Shown here in pieces: positions 23,690-34,838 of a DNA stretch of 64,000 nucleotides. The stretch is from Petaurus breviceps papuanus (taxonomy: Eukaryota > Chordata > Mammalia > Diprotodontia > Petauridae): NCBI GenBank assembly GCA_028583685.1, contig JAMXIF010000003.1, forward strand, positions 52,712,525-52,776,524, written 5' to 3'. The position numbers were made by a program, and so were the translations under genes. Numbering within the stretch: the stretch's first letter is position 1; every line of letters starts with the position of its first letter. A model generated the notes under the pieces. It searched no databases and had not been told where the DNA came from. It saw only the letters and a list, made by a program, of their open reading frames with translations.

Positions 23690-23885
23690 GACTGGATCTG
23701 ATTTCACCACTTTAGGGAGACCCTAGTGAGGAATTTCTTCTATCAATTCAGCTATCACCTTCTCTGAAACTTATAGTCCAATGGTTACTTAAGGTACTGA
23801 GAGCAGAATTTGCACCTTGGTATTCCTGAATGAGGTTTTGCTCTTTGTTCACTACACTATTCCATCTCTCAGTCACATAGTGTTC
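23690..23885 (-). mobile_element. Ther-2-like CORE-SINE, antisense
   Basis: Reversed tail GGATCTGATTTCACCACTTT, GACCCTAGTGAGGAATTTCT, CACCTTCTCTGAAACTTATA, then the diverged core and a head with TTCACTACACTATTCCATCT. Confidence 0.72.
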
Positions 23886-24379
23886 TAATGGGTCAAGCCA
23901 TTAGGAAAAGGCAGAGGCATGTCAGTCTTCCTACTTTAATCAACTGGAGCCCAAGCAACACCAGAGAGTGCATATTTCAGGTTTTTATTGTCAGTATTTC
24001 AGAAGTGACACTGGGATAAAATCATGAATAGAATTTTAAATTTATGGAAAATACCTGGGTCCCAAAATCTGATTATTCATTGCATTTTACAGATCTGTCT
24101 GTCATTGAAGTTGATGATATGTATGCAATGGATATTCATAGTCTAGAAAGGAAATTAAGATGAGGCCTAGGATCTGTCTAGTAGAAAATAAAGCAAAAGG
24201 TAGTTGACCAAGACCAGACTTAAAGGAAATTAATATTGGGTGCAGAATGAGATAATGTGGAAAAGCTGCCTTAAGCAAAATTCAGAAATACTGGCCCTTA
24301 TTTACTGTGACCATACCCTGTTCTTATATTTTCCCAATTCTACTCTTTTCCCTCTTTATACCATTTCATACCTTCATAC
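23886..24379. other. Unique sequence, nothing recognised
   Basis: No gene or repeat supported. Confidence 0.45.
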
Positions 24380-24537
24380 CATTTTGAGGTTAGTTTTCCA
24401 TGAATCAATGTACTCACCTCACTCCTTGGCTCAAAAGTCTTCAGGAGCTCCCCAGTAGTGCTTTATAAATTCCTGTTAACTGAAAGACTATTGCCACCCT
24501 GCCTTGCCAGACTCATATCAAATCACTCACTCCTCTT

Positions 24538-24596
24538 ATACACAGATACACAGATACATACACACACACATACATACACAACACACATACACCCCT
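24538..24596. repeat. CA/CATA low-complexity tract
   Basis: ACACAGATACACAGATACAT and following ACACACAC and CATACA units, inside the LINE fragment. Confidence 0.85.
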
Positions 24597-24819
24597 CCAC
24601 TATTCAATTAAAATGCACTACTCTCAACTTTCTTAGCACATCCCATGGTTTTCCACTTTTGTGCCTTTTCCATTTTCCTCCTTAGTTCCAGAATATCTTC
24701 CTTCATTCCAAAATGTCTTCCCTCCATCATTTCTACCTACTGAATTGCTATCCATCCTTTAAAATCACATGTATAGCTCAAGATCCAACATACAAGAGAT
24801 TGAGGAAAAGAGAACTTAG

Positions 24820-24985
24820 GACAGCTAAGTGGCATAGTGAATAGAGCACCAGCCCTGGAGTCAGGAGGACCTGAGTTCAAATCCAATCTCAGACACTTAA
24901 CACAAAACTAGCCGTGTGACCTTGGGCAAGTCACTTAACCCCAATTGCCCTACCTTTCCCCCTCTAAAAAGCAAACAAAACAACA
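24820..24985 (+). mobile_element. WSINE1-like marsupial SINE, complete
   Basis: Head GGACAGCTAAGTGGCATAGT, GAATAGAGCACCAGCCCTGG, GAGTCAGGAGGACCTGAGTT, core GACCTTGGGCAAGTCACTTA, end ACCCCAATTGCCCTACC and an A-rich tail. Shows the family in sense orientation, inserted in LINE sequence. Confidence 0.92.
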
Positions 24986-25210
24986 TATGTAAATGTGCCA
25001 GCTGTCTTCTTCCCTGCCTTTCCTTATAACAACCTTTCCCCTTGGACCTCAAATAATGTTTTGTTTCATAACTCTCTAACCTACTTACAAAATATTGTAT
25101 ATTATAACTACATATGCTTTTATGTTGTCCCACTTCTAGACTATAAGTTATAGTCGGAACCCTTTCTTAATAAGACTTTTTATCTATAGCAAATCCTTGC
25201 TCTCTTTCTC

Positions 25211-25252
25211 TCTATATACATATATATATATATAATGTATATGTATATATAA
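25211..25252. repeat. (TA)n microsatellite
   Basis: TATA-dominated tract with a central ATGTATATG interruption. Confidence 0.93.
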
Positions 25253-25439
25253 TACCAGGAAATATTTGTGCTTATTGAATTTTAATTTTTGGCATAAGAA
25301 AAAGAAAACTTTGAATGACTGGAGCACCTCATAAAAAGATGCGTATGTCATGTGATATAGGTGTTAATGATTTCCTGGCAGATAGAAGATCCTGGTTCTA
25401 GCCCTGCCTACTTTGGTCCCTTCCTAACTGGTATGTAAT

Positions 25440-25940
25440 GACAAACATTCTGGTCCTGGCATGCAAGGAGACCTAGGTTCAAATCCTATCTCTGACACTT
25501 TCTAGCTCTGTGACCATAGGCAAGTCATTGAATTACTATAAGCCTCTGGCTTCTCATATGTAAAATGAGACTCATCATAACTGTAGTGCTTTTTTGTTAT
25601 CATTGAATCATTTCAGTCATGTCCCACTGTGACCCCATTTGGGGTTTTCTTGGCAGAGATACTGGCGTGGTTTGCCAATTACTTTTCCATCCTGTTTTAC
25701 AGGTAGGAAACTGAGGCAAACAGGGGTAAGTGACTTGCCCAGGGTCACACAGTCAGTAAGTGTCTGAGGCTAGATTTGAACTCAGAAAGATGAGTCTTCC
25801 TGATTCCAAGCCCAGTGTTCTATCCACTGTACTACCTAGCTATAGTACTTACCTTATAGAATTATTACAAAAAACAAAATAATTCATATATGTCAAGTAT
25901 AGTGCAAACCTTCAAGTGATACATAAATGCCATATATAAA
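25440..25940 (+). mobile_element. Ther-1/MIR CORE-SINE, split by a Mar-1 SINE
   Basis: The left part (25440-25590) has GGAGACCTAGGTTCAAATCC, CTGTGACCATAGGCAAGTCA and TGTAAAATGAGACTCATC. The right part (25850-25940) has ACTTACCTTATAGAATTATT and a degraded tail. The two halves join in the correct order across the inserted SINE at 25595-25848. Confidence 0.82.
25595..25848 (-). mobile_element. Mar-1-type SINE, complete, antisense
   Basis: Reversed tail TCATTTCAGTCATGTCCCAC, CCATTTGGGGTTTTCTTGGC, core AGTGACTTGCCCAGGGTCAC and head TGTACTACCTAGCTATAG. Flanks GTAGTGCTT and ATAGTACTT are the likely target duplication within the host SINE. Confidence 0.9.
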
Positions 25941-25974
25941 CATATGAGTATATAATAAATAAATATTATTCATG

Positions 25975-26155
25975 GGAGTCAGCATGAAACAATGTTTGAT
26001 CTGAAGTCAGAGAACCTGGATTCAAATCCAAACAGCCACTTACCAGCCATGTGACTATAGGCAAATTGTTTCTCCCTAGGTCTCTGATTCCTCATGTTTA
26101 AAATGAGAATATTTAACTAGACAATCCTTAAGATCCTTTCTCATTCTATAATTCT
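25975..26155 (+). mobile_element. MIR-related SINE
   Basis: GGAGTCAGCATGAAACAATG, GAAGTCAGAGAACCTGGATT, ATGTGACTATAGGCAAATTG and tail TTAACTAGACAATCCTTAAG with GATCCTTTCTCATTCTATA. Confidence 0.8.
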
Positions 26156-26159
26156 ACAT

Positions 26160-28004
26160 TGCATTAGTATTATTTGAAAGGACATTGTAATGTATTCTAT
26201 CAGTAAAATGAAAACAAGATGTTTACAATTGCTTTGGTGCATAGAAATGAGATTTCATCCCATAGAGCCCAAAGACTTTGTCTCTAATAAAAACATTTTT
26301 ATAAAAGGTATGTTTTGGTTGATGTTTAATTTATTTTTAATGTGTTGACTTTTAATTTCACCCTTTGGGGGAAAAGTCCTTCTGTTGTGACACTGCTGAA
26401 CTACGTCCTTCTGGCTCATGCTCTCTGTCATTGCATAGTTAGTTGAATGGGGCTTCATTTTATTCTAAGAATTTCTTTGGAGAGAACACACTGTATAGAT
26501 GACTGGTAACTTGGTGCTGATTCATTCCAGTCCTGGTTCCATCTTTTCCCTTTTTTGTTCTTGGCTAATTCAGATCTTTTTCTGTATTTCTGTCTTGAAA
26601 ATGGGCTTTGGGGTGAATTTTCAGAAGTTCTGTGAATATTATATTAGTACCTGTCAAGTGGTTTTGAGATGAAATGGGCTAAGCTGTGCAGTGATCTTAT
26701 GAATTGGTGGGTCTGAAGAATGCCTTATGAACACAAGATCCTACAGTAAGAGCTCTTTAAATGACTGGCAAATTTCCTGCAGGGACATTATCCCCATAAC
26801 CAATAAAACATTTACTGTAATTTACCTCCCCGTTTCTAAAGATTGGGTCTCCCTCTCTTGAGGCAATAAGATTTTACAGGTATTCAAATTTAGAAAAAAA
26901 AATTGTTATTTACTTTCATTGCTATTATTAAAATGATCAATTCTGAGATGCAACAAGGTCAGGAAGTCCAGAAGAGAAATGTCTTTGTGCCAAAAAGTCA
27001 TTTTCTTTTTGATGCAGGTGCCAGAAACAATAATTTTTAGGAACAAAATTTCAGAGAAGCTTTTTTGTTTGTTTTTGGCCAGACAGTACCATTTCTAGTA
27101 CTTGTGTTCATTTCTCTTCACACACAACCCCATTCCTGTCACAGAAATTCCTTTGCCTAGCCTTACCTATTTTCTATTTCTCTCTTTTCTTCTTCTCTCA
27201 AGTCATTTTATTGGCTTTCAAATTCTTCTCTTTTCATATGCCCTTCCTCTCTTATTTTTGTAACTTCTTTAATCCACTTCTTTCCCATCATGTGAGGCCA
27301 TCTCACAGCAAAGTTATTTTTAGTCTGTTCAAGCAGAAGCTGCCATAGGAAATTGATGAAACTTTGCAAATTCACTTTCTGGCCTTCATTTTACCTTGTA
27401 CATGAAGTAAAACTGAAATGTGAATGTAGCATATCACTCATCTTCAAATTCCAAAGTGTTTAAATTTTAATGTACTTTTATACTTATACCATCCACAACT
27501 TGACTCCTCTTAGAATGGTACACTCCCCATCCCAGCATATAGATGAAATCTCACAATCCACAACTTCACAGAACTTGATTCAGATTCTTACGGAAGCAAT
27601 AGCCTGCTTTGAAACTCCATTTGCACTGAATCATTCAAATATTTCTCTCTTTTCATCATTGTTTGGCATTGGAAATAAAATTCCAGGTCTACATATTGAC
27701 AATTTGAAAAAATTAATTTGCCAAGTTCCTTGTGTTTACTGTCAACATAATATACAGGATACATGAGCAATAATGTTATGAGTCAGCTACAGCCTTTCCC
27801 TTGTTACTCTCTCTACATTAGCTTCCAAAGATATAATGAAGGAGAAGTATCTGTGTGTTGGCATGATGTTTACATTAAGGTATGTACATATGCATTAGTT
27901 CTCTTTACTTCAGAATCTAAGACATTTTCTTTTTACAATAATGATGCTAATATAATGTGTTTCTTCTTCACATGTCCTTAAACCATACAGAGAAGGTTAT
28001 TCAT
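26160..28004. other. Unique sequence, nothing recognised
   Basis: About 1.8 kb, AT-rich, with a CT-rich patch at about 27100-27260. Frames at 27470-27766 (+) and 27763-27981 (+) show no domain. No transposon match that I can support. Confidence 0.5.
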
Positions 28005-28439
28005 ATGGAATCTCAGAGTTGAAAGATTCCTCAGATGCCATCTAGTACATTTTCATTATCTAAATAATAATCCTCACTATAGCACTTCCAAAAATAGCTA
28101 TCTAGACTTTGCTTGAAACCTCTAATTCAAAGAGACCTGGGAAAGACATCAGCACCCTGCAGGTTCTCTGCCCAAAAAAAACATTAATTTTGATCACTGA
28201 AGTCTAGCAAGAAGTCCAGGGGTTTACCAACTAGATTTCTTTTTTATGGACCTTGCCTTAAATCCAAATCATTCTGGCTCTCATTGATTGACCAACAATG
28301 AATGGGTCCCAGCCCAAGCCTCACTTGATCCTTGTTTGGATTCTGATGTCTTAGAGTGAGCCATAGTTTCTCTTTTAGCTAGAAGCCCTGAGGGTCTTCC
28401 CCTCCCAGATTGATTTTTTTTCTAAGTAAAAGAGGTCAT

Positions 28440-28731
28440 TCTTTGCCTCATTTTTACCTATCCTTAATTACTGAATGGGTGTTGCCTCAGACAAACTGAG
28501 ACCTGGGAAAGACATTAGCTCAAAAAGACCAAGGCCTCCCACTGCGTCCTGGCCATCTCCAGTCATCCTGATCTATATTTTGCTGTTAGAACCAGGTGGC
28601 TCTGGGGAAGACAGTGAGGCTGGTAACTTTGCACAATTTTCTTCACTTACATTCAGTTTACTTGCAAGTCATGTCATCAGTTTCCTGATGCCATGGTCCT
28701 CTTCAAGAAAGAAGGACAAGCAATAACAACA
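28440..28731 (+). mobile_element. Marsupial interspersed repeat, class unsure
   Basis: GAGACCTGGGAAAGACATTA, CCATCTCCAGTCATCCTGAT, GGTGGCTCTGGGGAAGACAG and an end reading GAAGGACAAGCAATAACAAC. I remember this as a common marsupial repeat with an AAC-rich tail, perhaps an RTE-type 3' end. The 83-codon frame here is not a host gene. Confidence 0.5.
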
Positions 28732-28747
28732 ACAATTAAGGAAAGCC

Positions 28748-28906
28748 TGGCGGCCAGGTAGCACAGCAAATAGGAGCACCGGCTCCAGTGTTGAGATAGA
28801 CTAGGAGATCAAATCCCGGGCTCAGACACTTAGCACCCACCCAGAAACACCTGGCCGTGTAACCTTGAGCAAGTTACTTGACCCCGATTGCTTTTGAAAA
28901 AAAAAA
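28748..28906 (+). mobile_element. WSINE1-like SINE, variant subfamily, complete
   Basis: GGCGGCCAGGTAGCACAGCA, GAGCACCGGCTCCAGTGTTG, GATCAAATCCCGGGCTCAGA and GCCGTGTAACCTTGAGCAAG, then A-tail. A 16-base perfect target duplication flanks it (28732-28747 and 28907-28922, ACAATTAAGGAAAGCC). It shares several differences from ordinary copies with the SINE at 59591. Confidence 0.92.
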
Positions 28907-29499
28907 ACAATTAAGGAAAGCCCACGACTTCCTAGGCTAGCCTATTCTACATCAAGTCTAATAAAAGAAAAAGGTTTTCCTTACATGGAGCTAAGGATTG
29001 ATGCCTCCCTGCAAGGAATTCACATTGCTTCTAATTTTGCCTTCTAAGACCAAGCACAACAAATCTATACCATCTTCCACAAGAAGAGAGTTCTCAACTT
29101 CCCTCAAGACTTCTCTTCTCCTGGTTAGAAGCTCCCAGTGTCTTTAACCTCTCCTCATAAGGCATGATCTCAAGGCCCTTCACCACCCAGATAGCCATCT
29201 AGAAATTCTCTGGTTTACCAAAGTCCTAACTAAAATGTGCCACTGAAAATTGAGCAAAATATTTCAAATGTGTTTTGCCCAGAGTAGAGAATTATGACCC
29301 TGTCCTCCTGTATTCTCAACAATTTTCTTGTCAATGCAGACTATATGCACACTGGTTTTTCTGGCTGCTATTTGGCATCATTGATTCACGTTGAATTTAT
29401 AATCTAGAAGTATGCCAATGAACTGCCTTGTTCAACACCCTATCCTATGTCTCCTCAGACCAAAATACCCTCACCTGACCATTACTTCCCTATATGTGT

Positions 29500-29630
29500 T
29501 GACTCCCCCTATTTAATGAATGTAAGTTCCTTAAGAGTCTCATTTTTGTATATGTATCCCCAGCAATTACCAAAGCACTTGCATATAAGCCCTTAACAAA
29601 TGCCTTTTCATTTATTCATTCATTCACTCA
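29500..29630 (+). mobile_element. L2/L3 LINE 3' end, sense
   Basis: GTAAGTTCCTTAAGAGTCTC, TATGTATCCCCAGCAATTAC and CCCTTAACAAATGCC, followed by a CATTCATT-type tail. Confidence 0.65.
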
Positions 29631-29719
29631 CCAAAAAATCCAAATTTCTTTCAGATAAATTGCTACTTAAGATATTTCCCTCATTTTGTACTTGTGAAGT
29701 TTTTATTTTAAATTCACTT

Positions 29720-29870
29720 CAACATTAAATACTTATTTAATGTCTACTGTATATACTGTAATACTGTGCTAGGAACTAGGAATACAAAGACAAAAAATAA
29801 TACTCAGGTTGTTTATAATGGGGGGAGGCACAGGAACATAACTTGGACATACATAAGTCAATATTGAGTC
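29720..29870 (-). mobile_element. L2 LINE 3' end, antisense
   Basis: ATTAAATACTTATTTAATGT, ATACTGTGCTAGGAACTAGG and AATACAAAGACAAAAAATAA are the reversed L2 terminus. Confidence 0.75.
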
Positions 29871-29949
29871 CTTTACTGCCAACATTCTACCCTTTGTGTT
29901 ATATTACAGACACTAATCAAAAAAGAATTTAAAGTGAATATCACCCAGA

Positions 29950-30640
29950 GGACAATGGAGAGTTACATATTCAAACAAGGAATCTTGGGAAGTAGGGAGT
30001 GAGATGAATGAAAAGTCAGAGAGATACAGTTTTGGGGTAATTAATAATCAATTTATTAATTGGGATAGCAGATAATAAATTGAGGTCTCAGAAACAAAAG
30101 CCCCTGCATGGAGGCCTCTTGAATGTTTAAATACTTTTGGGAAAAGGGTTGTCCCTGAAGGGTAGAAATTCATTCTGATTGGTTAACAATTAATTAGAGA
30201 ATGAGTATTATAATGAGAGGTGGGCTTATTCTAAAGAAGGGCTCAGGGAACTGATCATATTCCACACTCTCCTAGCATTCTGCCTTCAGTAATCTATACA
30301 AAGGAATCCATTTCCACCCAGTTCCACCTGAATTGAACAATGGGCCAGAATTCACCTAGATTAGATTCTCTTTTCCTTTTAATCAGAAATAAGCTCTCCC
30401 TTTTGGTGGGGTCTGGCTGAAGAGGAGAATGTTTCCTTGTCAACCCTGTCCTTCATAAGGAAGTAAAAAGACTGACCTGCTAATAGTTGGTTATTAATCA
30501 TGAAAAAGAGGATCTTTGGGTCCCATATATAAAATTGGTTATTAATATTAGAGAATATTTTTCTCAGGGTAAAGGATATCATAAAGAGAAAATGTATGAG
30601 TGAAAAGGATGAACGGGCTGGTCATGTGAAGAGTAACTGA
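29950..30640. other. Unclassified block, possibly an old transposon
   Basis: Contains AATCAATTTATTAATTGGGA, GGTTAACAATTAATTAGAGA and two GGTTATTAAT copies about 50 bases apart (30489, 30537). The texture, with balanced composition and no frame, suggests a degraded interspersed repeat, but I cannot name a class. Confidence 0.35.
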
Positions 30641-30829
30641 TTGGAACTTCCCATATCCTCAACAATTTTAGAGAAAGTGAAAAAGCAGCCAGTCAGTTGG
30701 GAGTGAATCCATTGAGGAGAAATTAAGAGAAAACATAGACAAGAGCCTTGCAAGATGAACACAGATGAGTTGTTTTCTATACAATTGGAGGGAATCGCCT
30801 CATAGATGAGATCACAGATCTATTTCAGT

Positions 30830-31729
30830 ATTTAAGAGGTAATTTGATAAGGGAGAAAGACCACTAACAACTGAGGGGGGTGGGGATCTGGAAAAGCTCA
30901 GGATAACAGGTGGTACCCTAGCTGAACCTTAAAAGAGTATCCCACAAGGTGGGGCTGAGGAGAGAGTACATTCCATGCATAGAGAACAGCACAGATAAAG
31001 ACTGAGAGCCTGGAGATTGAATGCCAAGTTTGAGGAACTGCTAATAGGCCAATTTGGCTGGAACAGAGTGTGAGTGTGCATGTATGTTTGTATGTATGTG
31101 TGTGAAGAGGAATAATACAAAATAATGAAAGTTTAGAAACAAATGAAAGATAAGTGGCAGAGACCTTAAATATCCAGCTGAAGGGTGCATTTTCTCCCCA
31201 AGAGACAATAGGGAATCATTGAGAATTGTTGAGCAGGGAAGTAACATAATCACACTTGGTAATTAGGAAGGTGATTTAGGCAATTGTGGGGAGGATGTAT
31301 TAAGAAAGAGAGAAAAATAAAGCAGGTAGACTAATTAAGAGATTACTGCAATTGTCCAGGAATGGAAGAAATAAAACCCTGTACAAGGGTAATTGGAGGC
31401 AGTTGGCTCAGGGGATAGAACACTGGGCCTGGAGTCAGGAAGATGTGAGTTTCAAATCCAGCCTCAGACACTTACTAACTGTGTGACCCTGGGCAAGTCA
31501 CTTAACCTCTGATTGCCTGACAGAACGGATCCACTAAGAAAAGGAAATGACAAACCTCTCCATTATCTTTGCTGAGAAAACCCCAAACAGAATTACAAAG
31601 AGTCAGACAGGAATGAAGCCACTAAACAAGAACAATGGGTAATAGCTATTTCAGTGGAAAGAGACAGGTGTGTGACATATTGGAGGAGTGTATCAAGACG
31701 TGGCAAGTGAGGGCTGACAGGGAGAATTG
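30830..31729 (-). mobile_element. L2 LINE 3' half, antisense, split by a SINE
   Basis: GCTGAACCTTAAAAGAGTAT, GGCCAATTTGGCTGGAACAG, AGACAATAGGGAATCATTGA and TTACTGCAATTGTCCAGGAA precede the SINE. AGAGACAGGTGTGTGACATA follows it. The order matches reversed L2 ORF2 end. Frames here are antisense and not genes. Confidence 0.8.
31384..31636 (+). mobile_element. Mar-1-type SINE, complete
   Basis: GGAGGCAGTTGGCTCAGGGG, GGGCCTGGAGTCAGGAAGAT, ACTAACTGTGTGACCCTGGG, tail AAAACCCCAAACAGAATTAC and AGTCAGACAGGAATG. GGGTAAT on both sides is the probable target duplication within the L2. Confidence 0.9.
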
Positions 31730-31734
31730 CTGTC

Positions 31735-32285
31735 TTCTATCTGTCCTCCTTTTCACAGCCTAACTCTGGGGTGGGTAGAGTCTGCATGCATTGCTTCCAC
31801 TTCTTCATCTCCCAGTCCTCAACTCTTACAGTCTGGCTTCTGACCACATCACTGAACCAAAACTTTCTCCAGTTCCCAGATGTTGTGCGATTGCCTAATT
31901 CTTTGGGGTTGGTTTTTTTTTTCCTCAGCACTCATCACTTTTTATCTTTTTACTTTTCTGTAGGATGTGGCACAGCTGTCCACCCTCTCCTCCTGCATTC
32001 TCTCTTTGTTCTGCCATTGTGTTTTCATGACATTGCTCTCTTCTTCCTGCTTGTGTGGATACTTGTCAGTTGCTTTTGTCAGATTGTCATCCTTGTCTTA
32101 TCTTCCAGCTGTGGGGGTATTTCAAGATTCTGTTCTGGGTCCTCTTCTCTTCTCTCTACACCCTCTCTGTGAACTCCTTCTCTGTGAACTCATCAGCTTC
32201 ATGGTGTCAGTTATTGTTCACTTATCACCTCCATGTAGATGATAATCTCACAAAACCATCCTTTGAAATCCCATTACTCTTCGAT
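31735..32285 (+). mobile_element. L2 LINE ORF2, reverse transcriptase segment, sense
   Basis: This is a decayed stretch of the L2 reverse transcriptase. One frame still reads GVFQDSVLGPLLFSLHP, the counterpart of the conserved GVPQGSVLGPLLF motif. Another frame reads YHLHVDDNL, the counterpart of YADD, the catalytic box (here VDD). The fact that the motifs sit in different frames shows frameshifts, and stops are present. Preceding DNA (CTCAACTCTTACAGTCTGGC) matches the region just upstream of the RT core. It abuts an L2 copy in the opposite orientation. Confidence 0.88.
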
Positions 32286-32287
32286 AT

Positions 32288-33560
32288 ATCGTCAATCAGT
32301 AAGCATTTATGAAGTGCTTTCTAAGTGTTAAGCACTGTGCTAAGCTCTGGAATGCAAGGAAAGGCAAATTATTGGTCTCGGATCTCAAAGACCTCACATT
32401 CTAATGGGGGAGGCTATGCAAATAACTATGCATATACAAAATATGTGCAATGTAAATAGAATGCAAGCTCAGAAGGAAGGCATTAGCAAGGGAGTAAACC
32501 AGGAAAGGTTTCCAGCAGTTGGTGGGATTTGAAATGAGTCTTGACAGAGTCCAGGGAAGTTGGGAGTTTGAGATAAAGGGGGAAACCAAGAGATTGGATA
32601 TGTGGGGTAAGTGCAAGTGAGGAATTGGGTGACACCAAAATTTGACGCTGGATAAATGGGACAACTGTGGTGCCCTGAGGAGTGATAGGAAATTGAGGAA
32701 GAAGGGAGGGTGGAAGGGGAGAGAGATAATGAGTTCTGTTTTAAATATAATTAAGTTTGACATGCTTATGATACATCCAGTTTGAAATTTCCAAAAAGCA
32801 TTTGGTAACATGGGACTGGAACTCAGGAGAGAGAATAGGACTCACTATATAGATCTGGGAATCATTTCCATAGAAATAATTAAAACCATAGGAGCCAGTG
32901 ATATCACAAAGTTAGATGATATAGTGGAAGAAGAAAAAGTCATTTCCTTTCAAGGACACCCACAATTAGTGGGGCATTGCCTGGATGAAAATTGAGCAAA
33001 GACTTTAGAGGGAGAAATCAGGTAGAAGGAGACCCAGAAGAGAGCAATGTCACAAAAACCTAGAGATAAGAGAACATCATGGAGAAGAGGGAGGTCTACA
33101 GTGTCATGCTGCAGTGAGGTCAAAAAGGAATTGCATGTGGCATTTATTATTATTAATTTATTATTGGTAACTTTGGAAAGAATTTTCCGCTAAATAATGA
33201 CAGCAGAAGACAGAATGTAAAGAGTCTAGCAGACAATGAGAGGAAAAGTGGAAACACTTTTTCCCAAGGAATTTCTCTGGGAAAGGGAGGAGAGATGTAG
33301 GATAGTAACTAGCAGGGATGGTTGGATTAAATGGAGGTCATTTTGAGGATTGAGAACACAGCAGTGTGTTTGTAGGCAACAAGTAAGGGGCCAGAAGAGA
33401 GGAAGACATTGAAGATTCCAGAGTAGAAATGATAGAAGTAAAATCTGTTGGAGAAGACAGGAGAAATGGAATCAAGGGTCCATGTTAAGGGGTTTGCCTT
33501 GGCAAAGAGAAAACCTACCTCTTTATATGAGACAGTTTTCAAGTACATAGTGAAGACTAT
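32288..33560 (-). mobile_element. L2 LINE, 3' end through RT region, antisense
   Basis: Begins CAGTAAGCATTTATGAAGTG, the reversed 3' end. It then runs through GATAATGAGTTCTGTTTTAA, GGGACTGGAACTCAGGAGAG, GGACACCCACAATTAGTGGG (antisense of the region near the RT motif) and GGGTTTGCCTTGGCAAAGA. The long read of ORF2 indicates a copy originally several kb long. About 400 bases between the 3' end and RT regions appear deleted. Confidence 0.88.
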
Positions 33561-33729
33561 GCAATAGTATGCTTGTAAATTTTTAACAACCAGGCTCTAG
33601 GGGGGAAAAGGTACTCACAACATACTTTTAAATTTAATCTGCATTAATAACACATCTTCCATCACTTTCTTAAGTCTAAACAATAAACAACAACAATAAA
33701 TCAAGCCCTGATTTGTAGCCTTTGCTAAT

Positions 33730-34060
33730 GTCAGAGGTTTGAGATATCTGGGTCATGTTCTCTCAATGAATAGCCTCAGATTTTCAGTGAAGTAAGCCAG
33801 AACCATGAAAAATGATTTATATAATAACTATGGCATTGTAAAGAAAACAGCTGTGAAAGACTTTAAGAACTATGATCAATGCCATGACCAATCACAATTC
33901 CATAAGATTGGTGATGAGTCATGTTTCCCACTTCTCAGCAGAGAAGTGATGCTCTAGAGATCCAGAATGAGATATAGATTTTCAGGCACAAGAAATTCAT
34001 TTTGCTTGACTATAAAAATACTTTATAAGGGAGGGCTTTAATTTTTTGAAAGGAGAGTTA
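33730..34060 (+). mobile_element. Marsupial interspersed repeat, class not assigned
   Basis: GAAGTAAGCCAGAACCATGA, GCTGTGAAAGACTTTAAGAA, GATCAATGCCATGACCAATC and TTTTGCTTGACTATAAAAAT match the order of motifs in a very common marsupial repeat that I remember (aagtgag-cagaacca ... ctgtgaaagactt ... gatcaat-caatgacca). I cannot give its class or name with certainty. Confidence 0.4.
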
Positions 34061-34838
34061 TACAGGGAAGTGGAAGGAGAAGAATAATCTTGATCTAATC
34101 AAAAAAGAAAGAAAAGATGAAAAAATAATATCAATGGAACACTAAAAAAAATAGACAAGAACCAAGGAAATTCAAAAGGGTAAAAGCTGTGCATAATGAG
34201 ATTCATGGAGTCATATACAGTTCTCTTTTTCTTTCCTTCTTTGTTATAAGGAAATGTTCGTTTGCTAACATTTGTAGAATTCATGATAATAAAAAAGAAA
34301 ATGTAAAAAAAATGTATTTACAAGGATAGCATGAAAGACACCTTCAAGGACTGTTTGAAATTTTTAAAAGTATCTGAAAAAAAAAGTTATATATGAATGA
34401 AAAAGGAGGTGGGCTAGTCAATTATCAATAGTGAAACATAATAGAATAGCCCAAGCACTGGATGCAAAATATTTATTTAGGGAGGGCAGCGACATCTGTC
34501 ATGCCTTCCTGTCATCACCAAATTCATTGCTTTTTCTATACTGATGTCGACAGAAAAATAGAACAATAGTTACTACCTCCTCTCTCTCCCTCTAGTCTAG
34601 ATGAATAAAGGTTCTGGAGAGTCTTTTGCACGGAATGACTAGGATAATGATAGAAGGTAAAAAGAAATTTTCTTGCTCTAACTCCAAAAAGAGTAAGCAG
34701 AATTAAGAGTGGCAGCTGAATGAGAAAAAAAGATTTAAAGGACAGATGTAATGATTAAGGACTTTTCTGACTGACTGACTAGATGGGGCTAAGTCACAAA
34801 AGCTTTGAAAGGTGCTATCGTGACAAAAGCTAAGGGTT
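34061..34838. other. Unique AT-rich sequence
   Basis: A-rich, with no supported gene or repeat. Confidence 0.5.

Larger units (their letters stand above)
24380..25200 (+). mobile_element. LINE 3' region (L2/L3 type), sense, split by a SINE
   Basis: CTCCTTGGCTCAAAAGTCTT, CAGGAGCTCCCCAGTAGTGC and CCTACTGAATTGCTATCCAT, then after the SINE CATATGCTTTTATGTTGTCC and TTCTAGACTATAAGTTATAG. This follows the layout of old mammalian CR1-clade LINE 3' regions. The exact family is uncertain. Confidence 0.55.
28005..29420 (-). mobile_element. CR1/L3 LINE 3' region, antisense, interrupted
   Basis: GAATCTCAGAGTTGAAAGAT, ATGCCATCTAGTACATTTTC and GACTTTGCTTGAAACCTCTA at 28005-28130. Then at 28960-29420 come GGTTTTCCTTACATGGAGCT, ACCAAGCACAACAAATCTAT, GACTTCTCTTCTCCTGGTTA and GGCCCTTCACCACCCAGATA. 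This is the reverse of the CR1/L3 3' region found in sense at 52560-54190. Other repeats (28440-28922) lie between the two parts. Confidence 0.72.

Noticed and set aside
31771-32312. Reverse-transcriptase-like motifs as a domesticated or active gene
   Set aside because: The GxPQGSVLGPLLF-like and YADD-like motifs fall in different frames with stops, as in an ordinary dead L2.
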